A stretch of DNA of 64,000 nucleotides, taken from positions 1 through 64,000 of the forward strand of contig DASYPP010000024.1 in the NCBI GenBank assembly GCA_036006525.1, read 5' to 3'. This DNA is from DASYPP01 sp036006525 (GTDB lineage: Bacteria; Gemmatimonadota; Gemmatimonadetes; Gemmatimonadales; GWC2-71-9). The position numbers and the translations under genes were made by a program. How positions within the stretch are numbered: position 1 is the first letter of the stretch; the number at the start of each line of letters is the position of its first letter. The notes below the pieces were generated by a model. That model was not told where the DNA came from. It made no database searches and was given only the letters and a program-made list of their open reading frames with translations. This document shows, piece after piece, positions 33,288-45,070 of the stretch.

Positions 33288-33424
33288 TTTTCAACTCAGA
33301 GCCTCAGAGACTCAGAGACTATTGTGTATGGCAACATCCCTTACGGCAGACTCGAATGATGACGACCGATACAACCATACGCCTTTTTCTCTGAGTCTTT
33401 GAGTCTCTGAGTTGAAAACGGTCG
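33288..33424. repeat. Inverted-pair tandem repeat, unit CTCAGAGA, dispersed family
   Basis: Left arm about 33288-33320 (TTTTTCAACTCAGAGCCTCA...) and right arm about 33390-33424 (...GAGTCTCTGAGTTGAAAACG) are complementary. The outer boundary (CAACTCAGAG flanked by CGTTTT) recurs at 61656-61681 and 63832-63947. Confidence 0.95.
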
Positions 33425-33462
33425 TTTCTCAAAGGTGCCCGGATGACCCCGCAACCAAACTC

Positions 33463-33588
33463 TCAACGGTAAGGCGCCACCCCGGTCGCTTTAAACGCGG
33501 CATACACCAACGCTCCCTCTTCCAATCCCAGGGCATCCACCGCCCGCTGCGTCACTTCGGCCACCAATGGCGGCCTGCCGTTTTCGAC
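33463..33588 (-). pseudogene. Relic of the ModC C-terminal TOBE (molybdate-binding) domain
   Basis: The 41 codons directly after the TauE stop, in the same frame, read VENGRPPLVAEVTQRAVDALG... and end ALVYAAFKATGVAPYR. This is the usual last strand-helix-strand of a molybdate ABC ATPase or Mop-type TOBE domain. There is no start codon, ATPase domain or modAB nearby. It looks like the 3' end of a lost gene joined to the end of the TauE gene by deletion. Confidence 0.65.
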
Positions 33589-34329
33589 TCAGACGAGTAT
33601 CAGCTTGACCCCGGCAATGACGAGCACGAGCGCGAGTGCTTGACGGAGCGCGGTTGGCGGCAGCCGTCGACTCCCGTAGCTCGCTCCGATCCACCCTCCG
33701 GTGACGGCAGCGACGACAAACACCGGCAAAACCGACGGTAGGCCAGCGACCGCCGTGACGTGCCCCAGCAGGGCCGCGATGGAGTTGACCAGGATAAATA
33801 GCGCGGATACGGCCGCAGCTTCTCGCACCCCGGCCCAGCCCGCCAGGAGCAGAATTGGGCTGAGAAAGATCCCGCCACCGACGCCGATAAGACCCGAGAC
33901 CAGCCCGATCACCGACCCGATCGCCAGGGCGAACGGGAGTGGCGGTTGTGTGAGCGCTTTTTCGGCAATGGCCCGGCGAGTGAAGAACATCTGGACGGCG
34001 GAATACAGCAGGAGAACACCGACAGCGACTTTGTACCAGTGGCTGGGCAGCGTGAGGGCGCCACCAAGGAAAGCAAAGGGAACCGACGCCAGCGCGAAGG
34101 GCCAGAACAGCCGAAAGGAGAAATGTCCCGCGCGATAGAACTTGGTAGAGGTGACCACAGCGACGAAGATGTTCAGCACCAGCGCAGTGGGCTTCATGAC
34201 CAGAGGGGCCACACCGAGCAGTCCCATGACCGCCAGGTATCCTGATGCCCCGGCATGACCCACGACCGAGTACAAGACGGCGACGCCGAGGATCAGAACA
34301 GCAAGAAGGGCAACAAGCTGATTCGACAT
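33589..34329 (-). CDS. TauE/SafE family sulfite/anion exporter
   Basis: Integral membrane protein of 246 residues with eight predicted helices. The two family half-repeats are visible: VVGHAGASGYLAVMGLLG near the N-terminus and GLVSGLIGVGGGIFLSPILLLAG in the middle. Export of sulfite, sulfoacetate or another organic anion is typical. It ends at a TGA followed in frame by the modC relic. It is encoded downstream of a response regulator and an S9 peptidase on the same strand. Confidence 0.9.
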   Translation of the reverse strand: MSNQLVALLAVLILGVAVLYSVVGHAGASGYLAVMGLLGVAPLVMKPTALVLNIFVAVVTSTKFYRAGHFSFRLFWPFALASVPFAFLGGALTLPSHWYKVAVGVLLLYSAVQMFFTRRAIAEKALTQPPLPFALAIGSVIGLVSGLIGVGGGIFLSPILLLAGWAGVREAAAVSALFILVNSIAALLGHVTAVAGLPSVLPVFVVAAVTGGWIGASYGSRRLPPTALRQALALVLVIAGVKLILV

Positions 34330-34344
34330 CAGGAGGACAAAAGG

Positions 34345-34782
34345 CTATTCGGAAGCCGGACTGTCGATCACCTGGCGGACCAGGGCGAGCATTCCGTCAC
34401 GGTCCAGCGGTTTGCGAAGCAGATTGACCGCACCGGCCTTCTTGACCGTTTCCTCCAGGTCATCGTCGGTGCTGGCGGTTACCACCACCACTGGAATGGT
34501 GGCGAGGTGGGGGACGGTCTTGAGCTTCTCCAGCACATTCATCCCGCCGCCCGCCGGCATCAGCATGTCGAGCAGGATCAGGTCGGGGGGATCGTGCTGG
34601 GCATACATGAACCCCTGCATGGCATCATAGGATTCGAGCACCATGTAGCCAGCGTCGCGCAGAATGGCGGCGGCCAGCACTACGAAGGCCCGGTCGTCGT
34701 CAATGATGAGCAACTTGCGCCGCGTGTCGCTGCGCTTGATGGAACCTGTGTAGGAGCGGGATGGCCGGTTCAATGGCAGCAC
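34345..34782 (-). CDS. Single-domain response regulator
   Basis: 145 residues, one receiver domain: IIDDDRAF acidic pair, phospho-acceptor in LILLDMLMP (about residue 73), Thr/Ser switch VVTAST and Lys in LLRKPLD. It has a short N-terminal extension (about 20 residues) and no output domain. It sits 19 bases after the S9 peptidase and 15 before tauE. No kinase is adjacent. Confidence 0.88.
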   Translation of the reverse strand: MLPLNRPSRSYTGSIKRSDTRRKLLIIDDDRAFVVLAAAILRDAGYMVLESYDAMQGFMYAQHDPPDLILLDMLMPAGGGMNVLEKLKTVPHLATIPVVVVTASTDDDLEETVKKAGAVNLLRKPLDRDGMLALVRQVIDSPASE

Positions 34783-34801
34783 CTTTCAGGGTGGTAGCTA
34801 C

Positions 34802-36844
34802 TTAAGGCAGCCCGGGCGTCATGTCCAGATGCCGGACCAGGAATGCCCAGCGGTCGGCCTGCTCCTCGATGACCTTGGAGATCGGTTTCCCGGCCCCATG
34901 TCCCGCCTTGACCTCCACCCGGATCAGGGCCGGTCGCCGGCCGGTGTTCGCGGCCTGTAGCGCTGCCGCGAACTTGAAGGAATGGGCCGGAACCACCCGG
35001 TCGTCATGATCCGCCGTCGTAATCAGGGTGGCCGGGTAGTCGGTCCCCGGCTTCAGGTTGTGCAACGGCGAATACGCCAGAAGGTAGGGGAACTGGCCCG
35101 CGTCGTCGGCCGAACCATACTCCGCCACCCAGGCCCAGCCGATGGTAAACCGATGGAAACGGAGCATGTCCATCACCCCGACCGCGGGCAGCGCCGCGGC
35201 AAAAAGGTCTGGACGCTGGGTCATCGCCGCGCCGACCAGGAGCCCGCCGTTGGACCCACCGGCGATCGCCAGCCGGTCCGGCTCCGTGTACTGCTCCCGC
35301 ACGAGGTACTCGGCGGCCGCAATGAAGTCGTCGAAAACGTTCTGCTTCCTCTCGAACATCCCCGCCTTGTGCCAATCTTCGCCGTACTCTCCTCCGCCCC
35401 GGAGATTGGGCTCGGCCAGTATCCCGCCCATCTCCAGCCAGACCACCGCGCCCGGTGAGAACGCGGGGACGATGCTGATGTCGAACCCGCCGTATCCGGT
35501 GAGGTACGCCGGATTGGCCCCGTTCCGCTCGAGGTCGGCCCGGTGGGTAATGAACATTGGAATCCGGGTGCCGTCCCGGCTGGGATAGAACACCTGGCTG
35601 GTGACGTATTTCGTGGGATTGAAATCGACCTTGGGAGCCTTGAAGATCGTGCTCTTCCCGGTATGAAAATCATAGCGGAACGCCGTCGAAGGATAGAGCT
35701 GGGACGTGAAGGTGTAGAACATCTCCGGGTCCTCCTTCCGGCCTTCGCTCACCAGCACGGTGCCGATTCCGGGGAGCGGCACTTCCCGTACCAGCGCTCC
35801 ATCAAGAGTGAATAGCTTGAGGACCGAGTGGGCATCCTCCAGGTAGTCCACCACCAGCTGGCCGCCGATCACGTCGACCGAGCTGATGACTCCGGCCGAC
35901 TCCGGAATGATCTCCCGCCAGTGCTCCCGGCCCGGCCGGCGGACATCGATGGCGATAACCCGGCGGCGGGGAGCATCGAGGTCGGTTACGAAATAGAAGA
36001 CCGGGCCGTCATTGTCGATCAGGTGGTACGCGGCATCGAATTCGTCCAGCAGCTGGACCACCGGGTTTTCCAGGGAAGGCTGCTGCCCGGTACCCAGGTC
36101 CACGTAGTAGAAGCGATTCCGGGCGTCGGTCCCCAGCCATACCAGCATCGCCAGATAGCGCCCGTCATCGGTGACGGCGGCACCGAAGCCCCAGTCCGGT
36201 TGGTCCGGCCGTTCGTAAATCAGCTGGTCCTGGTCCTGCGGCGTGCCCAGCCGGTGATAGTACAGTCTCATGAACCGGTTGGTCCCGCTCAGCGCGTCCC
36301 CCGGAGCCGGCTCCGGATACCGGCCATAGAAGAATCCCCGCTCGTCACTCGTCCACGACGCCCCGGAGAACTTGATCCATTCCAGCCGGTCGCTCCGATC
36401 CTCCCCGCGCTCGAGGTCGCGAACCCGAAATTCCTGCCAGTCCGAGCCGCTGGCCGACGTTCCATACACCAGCAATCCGCCTCCCGGTGAGACTTCGGCG
36501 ACGCTGAGCGCGACGGTCCCGTCCGGCGAGAGCGTGTTGGGGTCGATGACGACTTCAGGCGGAGAGTCGAGGGTGGGCTGCACGTACAGTACGGCCTGGT
36601 TCTGGAGGCCGTCGTTGCGGAAATAGAAATACCGGCCGGCCCGGATGAACGGTGCGGAGTAGCGCTCGTAGTTCCAGAGTGCGGTGAGCCGTTGCTGGAT
36701 GGCTACCCGTGCCGGAATGCTCGCCAGGTGGGCGAAAGTGACCGCGTTCTGGGCCTCGACCCACGCCGCGGTTTCCGCCGAGTTGTCGTCCTCGAGCCAG
36801 CGGTACGGGTCGGAGATGACGGTGCCGTGGTAGTCATCGGCCAC
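34802..36844 (-). CDS. Prolyl oligopeptidase family serine peptidase (S9A), 5' end unresolved
   Basis: Serine peptidase with a seven-bladed beta-propeller (about the first 400 residues) and an alpha/beta-hydrolase domain. The catalytic triad is seen as Ser in IAGGSNGGLLVG, Asp in TADHDDRVVP and His in KAGHGAGKP, and the conserved DPYRWLED is present. GTG 36844 is the first canonical start inside the gene, but the family's PPVTRKGD segment continues upstream in frame to at least 36871. No ATG, GTG or TTG is available between there and the antisense lipoprotein gene. A rare initiator (ATT 36871 behind GGAG) or a 5' frameshift that removed a signal peptide would explain this. Confidence 0.85.
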   Translation of the reverse strand: MADDYHGTVISDPYRWLEDDNSAETAAWVEAQNAVTFAHLASIPARVAIQQRLTALWNYERYSAPFIRAGRYFYFRNDGLQNQAVLYVQPTLDSPPEVVIDPNTLSPDGTVALSVAEVSPGGGLLVYGTSASGSDWQEFRVRDLERGEDRSDRLEWIKFSGASWTSDERGFFYGRYPEPAPGDALSGTNRFMRLYYHRLGTPQDQDQLIYERPDQPDWGFGAAVTDDGRYLAMLVWLGTDARNRFYYVDLGTGQQPSLENPVVQLLDEFDAAYHLIDNDGPVFYFVTDLDAPRRRVIAIDVRRPGREHWREIIPESAGVISSVDVIGGQLVVDYLEDAHSVLKLFTLDGALVREVPLPGIGTVLVSEGRKEDPEMFYTFTSQLYPSTAFRYDFHTGKSTIFKAPKVDFNPTKYVTSQVFYPSRDGTRIPMFITHRADLERNGANPAYLTGYGGFDISIVPAFSPGAVVWLEMGGILAEPNLRGGGEYGEDWHKAGMFERKQNVFDDFIAAAEYLVREQYTEPDRLAIAGGSNGGLLVGAAMTQRPDLFAAALPAVGVMDMLRFHRFTIGWAWVAEYGSADDAGQFPYLLAYSPLHNLKPGTDYPATLITTADHDDRVVPAHSFKFAAALQAANTGRRPALIRVEVKAGHGAGKPISKVIEEQADRWAFLVRHLDMTPGLP

Positions 36845-37023
36845 GTCACCCTTTCGGGTGACCGGAGGAATTAGAAAGACCCGCTCCAGGAGAGGGAGCC
36901 GAGGGCCCCGGCCGCCCGGGAGCGGCGAGACAGTTTCAGCATAGGTGGGCCATAGATATATTGGTGCCTGAGTTTGCGCTACCGAATTGACGCTGGACCG
37001 ACCTCTTCGGCCCTGGATACACC

Positions 37024-37386
37024 ATGAAACGCCCAGCAATTGTCCTGCTCGCCCTGATCGGCCTGGCGGCATGCCGTGACTATCCGCTTGCCGACCACCT
37101 CAAGAACCAGAACGGGCTGCTCCCGGCCGACCAGTTCGCCTCCTACGGCCGGGAGCAGGCAATTGCTGTGGCGATCGGCCGGGAATTCGGCCGGCCCTAC
37201 AACTCCGGCATCGGCGCCCCGGCCCGGGTAGCCATAGCCTACTCCCGACAGTTCCCCGACATCGTAAGCATTCAGGCTGACAGCCTGGGCCACCGCCTGA
37301 CGGTCCAGTTCAGCTCCGGATGGCGAACCGCCGTCGTCCCGATTGACGACGGCAAGCGGGGCGCGGATACCAGGATCCCCAGTTAA
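37024..37386 (+). CDS. Small lipoprotein of unknown function
   Basis: 120 residues with a lipoprotein signal peptide (MKRPAIVLLALIGLAAC, Cys about residue 17). The mature part is about 100 residues, mixed alpha/beta (REQAIAVAIGREFGRPYNSG, HRLTVQFSSGWRTAVVPI). No family is recognised. It is divergent from the S9 peptidase and 24 bases ahead of cutA. Confidence 0.75.
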   Translation: MKRPAIVLLALIGLAACRDYPLADHLKNQNGLLPADQFASYGREQAIAVAIGREFGRPYNSGIGAPARVAIAYSRQFPDIVSIQADSLGHRLTVQFSSGWRTAVVPIDDGKRGADTRIPS

Positions 37387-37410
37387 CAGCTGGACCGGCG
37401 GCGGCACCCT

Positions 37411-37755
37411 GTGAACCCCGCGCTGCTGCAAATAAATACGACGGCGGGTTCCCGGCCGGATGCCGAGAAGCTGGTTCACACCCTGGTCACCGAGCGGCTC
37501 GCCGCTTGCGGGCAGGTGGCCGGGCCGCTGACCAGTTACTACTGGTGGGAAGGCCGGGTGGACAGCGCCGAAGAGTGGCACTGCGCGCTCAAAACCACGG
37601 CCGAACTCTTCCCCGCGCTGGAGACCCGGATCCGTCAGCTGCATACCTATCAGAATCCCGAGATCATCGCGGTGCCTATTGTGGGTGCCAGTGAAGATTA
37701 CGCAGCGTGGGTAGCCGCAAACGTCGCAGGTCCGTCCGAAGGCCGCGTTTCCTGA
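37411..37755 (+). CDS. cutA: Divalent-cation tolerance protein CutA
   Basis: 114-residue trimeric ferredoxin-like protein. The CutA blocks are clear: ERLAACGQVAGPLTSYYWWEG, EEWHCALKTT and LHTYQNPEIIAVPIVGAS...YAAWV. The start is GTG 37411. The exact physiological role of CutA is debated; it is cytosolic and very stable. Confidence 0.9.
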   Translation: MNPALLQINTTAGSRPDAEKLVHTLVTERLAACGQVAGPLTSYYWWEGRVDSAEEWHCALKTTAELFPALETRIRQLHTYQNPEIIAVPIVGASEDYAAWVAANVAGPSEGRVS

Positions 37756-37770
37756 TTCTCCGGAGCCCGC

Positions 37771-38493
37771 ATGACTGACGCCGTGTCCCCCCCGAAGGCA
37801 GCCATCTGGGAAGATTTCCTGGAAATCTTCTACGCTCCCAGCCGGGTGTTCGCCCGCCGGGGAGGCAACGACTGGGGGATTCCGTTGCTGGTGCTGGTCG
37901 TGCTCACCGCGATCATCACCTTCGCCACCTGGGAACTCCTCAGGCCCTTGGGCGAGGCCGATTCGGCGCGCGCCCTGGCCGCGCAGGCCATCAAGCAGCA
38001 CTGGACGCCGGAACAGCTGGAGCAGAACCGCGCGGGATTCCAGAAAATCGGCGGCTTCTTCAAATACATCATCATCGCCGCGACCGCGGTCATACCATTG
38101 CTGGTCGGCCTCTTCTTTTGGCTGGTAGGCAAGATGGTCGGGGCCGTGGAGTCGCTGGGCGAAGCGCTCATGATTTCCGTCTACTCCTATTTCCCCCGCC
38201 TGATCAGCGGCATCCTGATGGCAATTCAGGCGGCGGTGCTGCCGGATGAAAAACTGAAGGGAATTGCCTCGGTGACCCTTGGCCCGGCGCGGTTCATGGA
38301 CCCGGAGAAGACGAGCGCCGGCATGGCGGCAATGGCCGGCCGGCTCGACCTGTTCATCATCTGGAGCACCGTGCTGCTGGTGATCGGGCTCCGGGTGAAG
38401 GGAAAGGTCTCCCTGGGCCAGGCGGCCATCGCGGGACTCGTCATGTGGCTGCTCGGTTCGGTCCAGGCCATCGCGGCACTGGTGAGAGGCTGA
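37771..38493 (+). CDS. YIP1-family membrane protein
   Basis: 240 residues with five predicted membrane helices and the N-terminal amphipathic helix typical of bacterial Yip1-domain proteins (AIWEDFLEIFYAPSRVFARRGGNDWGIPLL). Conserved FYAPSRVF and the GEALMISVYSYFPRLISGIL region support the family. Function in bacteria is unknown. It is transcribed with cutA and the following small gene. Confidence 0.8.
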   Translation: MTDAVSPPKAAIWEDFLEIFYAPSRVFARRGGNDWGIPLLVLVVLTAIITFATWELLRPLGEADSARALAAQAIKQHWTPEQLEQNRAGFQKIGGFFKYIIIAATAVIPLLVGLFFWLVGKMVGAVESLGEALMISVYSYFPRLISGILMAIQAAVLPDEKLKGIASVTLGPARFMDPEKTSAGMAAMAGRLDLFIIWSTVLLVIGLRVKGKVSLGQAAIAGLVMWLLGSVQAIAALVRG

Positions 38494-38499
38494 GCCGGT

Positions 38500-38769
38500 A
38501 TGAAGCGCGGCAAGATCATCACCATTATCGCAATCGTCGCCTTCGCCGCATTGCTGCTTTACAATACCCTCTCGGCACAGAAGTACACCTGCGAGGTCTG
38601 CGTCGAATTCAACGGTCAGCGCAACTGCGCCACCGCGTCGCATGAGTCAGAATCGGAGGCCGCCCATTCCGCTCAGATGACGGCGTGTGGACCGGTCACC
38701 AACGGCATGGACGACCAGATCGCCTGCGGCCGCCGGCCTCCTGTCACCACCCAGTGCAAGACAAAGTGA
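38500..38769 (+). CDS. Small exported or membrane-anchored Cys-containing protein
   Basis: 89 residues: one N-terminal hydrophobic segment (KIITIIAIVAFAALLLYNTLSA) and a periplasmic part with six Cys (YTCEVCVEFNGQRNC, MTACGP, IACGRRP, TTQCKTK), including a CxxC. No family is recognised. It starts seven bases after the Yip1-like stop and so belongs to the same transcript. Confidence 0.68.
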   Translation: MKRGKIITIIAIVAFAALLLYNTLSAQKYTCEVCVEFNGQRNCATASHESESEAAHSAQMTACGPVTNGMDDQIACGRRPPVTTQCKTK

Positions 38770-38940
38770 ACCCTGTGAACCTTTACCGCGGCTCAAACGT
38801 TCTCTTTTGGAAGGCCGTCAAACTGGTCGGTTTTCGTGTCCAGGTGGTCACAAAAGCGGCATGAGAGCGGCAGCGGCGTGGCGCATTGCCATCGCTCACT
38901 CTGGCGACGGCGCGACCGGCCGGTAGTGAGCTAAGCCAAA
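38770..38940. other. Gene-free stretch before the GNAT gene
   Basis: No supported gene, terminator or promoter. Together with the following candidate RNA element it makes about 270 bases between the small Cys protein and the GNAT start. Confidence 0.4.
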
Positions 38941-39026
38941 GCGATTCCAGAGGTTGCATTCGGAATACCCGGTGAAAATCCCAGGCTTTCGGTATCCGCC
39001 CCCAGGGCCGGAACTGAGGCGGAACG
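38941..39026 (+). promoter_or_regulatory. Cobalamin-riboswitch-like segment, weak
   Basis: The string CGGAAUACCCGGUGAAAAUCCC resembles the B12-box core (GGGAA..GGUGnnAnnCC) and is followed within about 45 bases by GGAACUGAGGCGG, which loosely resembles CCCGCnACUGUnAnCGG. Other conserved parts of the aptamer are not evident and the downstream gene (GNAT) is not a usual B12 target. It may be a degenerate copy or chance. Confidence 0.25.
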
Positions 39027-39036
39027 GAAGAGACGA

Positions 39037-39519
39037 ATGGCACCAAGATTGCGAGATTCAGCGCCTGTAGATTTACCTGAGCAAAACATGGAAACCAGCG
39101 ACGTAGTCATCCGAGACATGGAAAAGGGCGAGGAGTTCGCGGAATGGTTCGCGGACCTCCTGCTTCGCCATGACGAGGAAACCGGCCTCGACAGTCACCG
39201 GGACGACCGCTACCTGGTCTTGAGCAATGAGATCGGGGACTGGATCGGCGGGCTGCGCTATTCCCTGCAGGGGGGTGTTGCTCAGCTGTTGGAGCTGGCG
39301 GTTTCTCAGGAAGAGCGGCACCAGGGCCACGCCCACCGGCTGCTCCAGGCATTCGAGCAACGAGCTATAGAGTCGGGCGCTCACGTCGCCGAGTTCTGGA
39401 CCGACGATCAGCGTTCCGAGGCGTTCCTGGTGGCCTTCGGGTGGAACCAGATTCTCACCCGCAAGGAGTACATCGGCAAACGCCCCTGGTTTCTGATGGA
39501 GAAGCGTATCGGCGAGTAG
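39037..39519 (+). CDS. GNAT family N-acetyltransferase
   Basis: 160-residue acetyltransferase. The acetyl-CoA loop is degenerate but recognisable in AVSQEERHQGHAHRLLQAFEQRAIESG (R/Q-x2-G-x-G/A position reads RHQGHAH). Preceding strands (LVLSNEIGDWIGGLRYSL, AQLLELAV) fit the fold. The substrate is unknown. ATG 39037 has GGAAGAG upstream; ATG 39088 is an alternative closer to the domain. Confidence 0.8.
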   Translation: MAPRLRDSAPVDLPEQNMETSDVVIRDMEKGEEFAEWFADLLLRHDEETGLDSHRDDRYLVLSNEIGDWIGGLRYSLQGGVAQLLELAVSQEERHQGHAHRLLQAFEQRAIESGAHVAEFWTDDQRSEAFLVAFGWNQILTRKEYIGKRPWFLMEKRIGE

Positions 39520-39560
39520 GGGCGCACTGCGGCGCGCCCGACGGCGTCCGCACCCCGTCA

Positions 39561-39590
39561 AGGCCCGGCACCCGCCGGGCCTTTCTTGTT
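39561..39590 (+). terminator. Rho-independent terminator after the GNAT gene
   Basis: Perfect 9-bp stem AGGCCCGGC / GCCGGGCCT with loop ACCC, followed by TTCTTGTT. It lies about 40 bases after the GNAT stop. Confidence 0.82.
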
Positions 39591-39629
39591 ATCATTCAAA
39601 GTCACCCCCATGATCCTCGGAGACCACTC

Positions 39630-40064
39630 GTGCCCTCGCGTCCTCTTCTTTTCGCGACGCTGCTCCTTGCCGGCTGCTCCGGCAAGGACAAGCCCGCACC
39701 CGCTCCAGTCGCCGCCGCGGATTCCGCCTCTAGCCCTCAAGCGGAAGCCGTGGTCCTCAGCCGCGAACTGTACGACCTGGTGGACCAGGCCATGAGTTAC
39801 AAGAGCGCCCACCGGGGCCGGCTGCCCCGCTCCCTTCGCGAAATGGGCGTGGACGAACTGACCCACAGCACCAGCCGCACGCTCAGCGTCAGTGGCGGCG
39901 AGCCCACGGTGGAGGTCGAGTTCAGGAATCTGGGTGTTCACGTGTTGCGGAATTGCCGGGCTACCAGCTCAATCCTGGAAGAAGCTGCGATCAGCGGCGG
40001 CGAATTCTCAGTTGTCTGCACCCCCGTCACCGGCGGGTCCACCACCCTGAAAGTCCGGCCCTGA
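39630..40064 (+). CDS. Lipoprotein of unknown function
   Basis: 144 residues with a lipobox (LLFATLLLAGC) and a linker rich in Pro, Ala and Ser. The following domain (RELYDLVDQAMSYKSAHRGRLPRSLREMGVDELT) resembles the N-terminal part of pilin-like type II secretion proteins without the processing site. GTG 39630 has CGGAG eight bases upstream; the longer frame to 39441 runs through the GNAT gene and terminator. Its stop overlaps a possible CTG start of yggT. Confidence 0.7.
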   Translation: MPSRPLLFATLLLAGCSGKDKPAPAPVAAADSASSPQAEAVVLSRELYDLVDQAMSYKSAHRGRLPRSLREMGVDELTHSTSRTLSVSGGEPTVEVEFRNLGVHVLRNCRATSSILEEAAISGGEFSVVCTPVTGGSTTLKVRP

Positions 40065-40126
40065 CCCCCTCCGCCCGTCCCTCCCTGGAAGTCGTCGCAA
40101 CGATCAACGCCGCTGCCCGTTACACC

Positions 40127-40675
40127 GTGGCGGCGGTTTTCTTCCTCTCTTTGCTGGTCGCGGTGGTGTACTGGGCGGCAAGGCGCGGAAAGATCAACGC
40201 CTTCGGCGGCCTGGCCCGGGGTGTCCGGCGTCTCTGTGACCCCATCATGATTCCATTTGAGCGCCGAGTCGTCCGCTTAGGAGGCAACCCCCAGGACGCG
40301 CCGATCTGGCTGGTCGGTATCGTGGGGGCGCTGGGGCTGTTTCTGTTGGCCCTCACTCAGTGGCTGGTCAGCACGGCTTACTATGTGGAGGCATTGTCCC
40401 ACGGCGGGTTTCGGGAGTGGGCGCGCTTTGTGGCGGACCTGGCCTACTTCCTTCTTACCACGGCCATCATCGTTCGGGTGATCGGGTCCTGGATCGGCAT
40501 GGGGCGGTACAATCGGGTGACCCGGCTGGCCTATTTCCTCACCGATTGGATAGTGGAACCCATCCGCCGGATGCTTCCGCCCTACGGAGTGATCGATCTG
40601 AGCCCGCTGGTTGCGTACTTCGCGCTGTTCCTGACCCACTGGGCGGTGCTTCGCATACTCGGCACCCTGCCGTGA
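40127..40675 (+). CDS. YggT family membrane protein
   Basis: Integral membrane protein with four predicted helices. The YggT (DUF/QAD) signature occurs near the C-terminus: VIGSWIGMGRYNRVTRLAYFLTDWIVEPIRRMLPPYGVIDLSPLVAYFAL. Family members are linked with cell-envelope and division functions. GTG 40127 is the first canonical start and lies within the first helix. CTG 40061 would overlap the previous stop as CTGA and restore a normal N-terminal extension. Co-occurrence with yggU downstream is the common pairing. Confidence 0.82.
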   Translation: MAAVFFLSLLVAVVYWAARRGKINAFGGLARGVRRLCDPIMIPFERRVVRLGGNPQDAPIWLVGIVGALGLFLLALTQWLVSTAYYVEALSHGGFREWARFVADLAYFLLTTAIIVRVIGSWIGMGRYNRVTRLAYFLTDWIVEPIRRMLPPYGVIDLSPLVAYFALFLTHWAVLRILGTLP

Positions 40676-40980
40676 CCTCCGAACCAGGCCCGATATCCGC
40701 AATCTCCGGCGGGATTCGGCTCCAGGTCCAGGTCCAACCTCGCGCCTCGCGTTCGGAAATCGCCGGCTTGCACGAAGGCCGGATCAGGATTCGGCTGGCG
40801 GCGCCTCCGGTGGACGGGGCGGCCAACGACGAGCTGATACGATTTCTGGCCGGCGAGCTGGGAATCTCGAAAGCGGCCCTGCGGATTCATTCCGGTTCGA
40901 CCGGGCGTCGCAAGACCCTCTACGCAACGGGAGTGACCCTGGCATCCGCCCGCGCCTTGCTGGAAGCCGGAACGGGATAG
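40672..40980 (+). CDS. DUF167 family protein (YggU-like)
   Basis: 102 residues. The DUF167 pattern is clear: IRLQVQVQPRASRSEIAG, IRIRLAAPPVDGAANDELIRFLAGELGISKAALRIHSGSTGRRKTL. A cytosolic small protein of unknown role that is normally found next to yggT. GTG 40672 overlaps the yggT stop as GTGA. Confidence 0.88.
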   Translation: MTSEPGPISAISGGIRLQVQVQPRASRSEIAGLHEGRIRIRLAAPPVDGAANDELIRFLAGELGISKAALRIHSGSTGRRKTLYATGVTLASARALLEAGTG

Positions 40981-41093
40981 CGCCGCATTGGCGTTCGGCG
41001 GTCCATGCGATTACAATCCGGATACAACTGAAGCTCGTGGTGATTTGCGCATATTGCAGCCACGTTAAACAAATTGCTAAAACGCCGCCCCGC

Positions 41094-41124
41094 GCCCCGT
41101 TTTGGCACCGGGCATTTTTCTTTT
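41094..41124 (+). terminator. Possible terminator after yggU
   Basis: GCCCCG (41094-41099) can pair imperfectly with CCGGGC (41108-41113), followed by ATTTTTCTTTT. The stem is short, but the T-rich tail is good. Confidence 0.4.
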
Positions 41125-41125
41125 A

Positions 41126-41202
41126 CAGTAAGCAGTAAGCGGTGAGCAGTAAGCGTCCAGGATCTTGAATCGCAGTCCCGCTTAGTGCTTACCGCTCACC
41201 TG
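41126..41202. repeat. Inverted-pair tandem repeat, unit GTAAGCAGT
   Basis: Left arm 41126-41155 (CAGTAAGCAGTAAGCGGTGA...) pairs with right arm 41179-41202 (CGCTTAGTGCTTACCGCTCA...). The unit is the same as at 5535-5618. It lies just upstream of metH, whose start is 11 bases after the right arm. Confidence 0.93.
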
Positions 41203-41213
41203 AATCAACGAGA

Positions 41214-44923
<3,710 letters not shown>

Positions 44924-44942
<19 letters not shown>

Positions 44943-45070
44943 AAGGCGGTAAGGGGCGGTATCAGAAGCGGGAGATCATATGCGAATTTCAAATCTGATT
45001 CACGACACATCACGGCAGGTACGGGCTGTTTACCGCCTATTACCGGCTATTACCGTCTATTACCGCCCAT
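44924..45070. repeat. Inverted-pair tandem repeat, unit GGCGGTAA
   Basis: Left arm 44924-44961 (GGCGGTAATGGGCGGTAGAA...) pairs with right arm about 45029-45070 (...ATTACCGCCTATTACCGGC...). The left arm contains the metH stop (44940-44942) and the right arm runs into the ATG of the next gene (45069). Confidence 0.95.

Noticed and set aside
36979..38643. 554-codon minus-strand reading frame
   Set aside because: Covers cutA, the Yip1-like gene and the lipoprotein gene on the opposite strand, all with recognisable features.
40920..41108. Minus-strand frame with a CANHHEL string, HNH-like
   Set aside because: Too short, overlaps yggU on the opposite strand and lacks the rest of an HNH motif.
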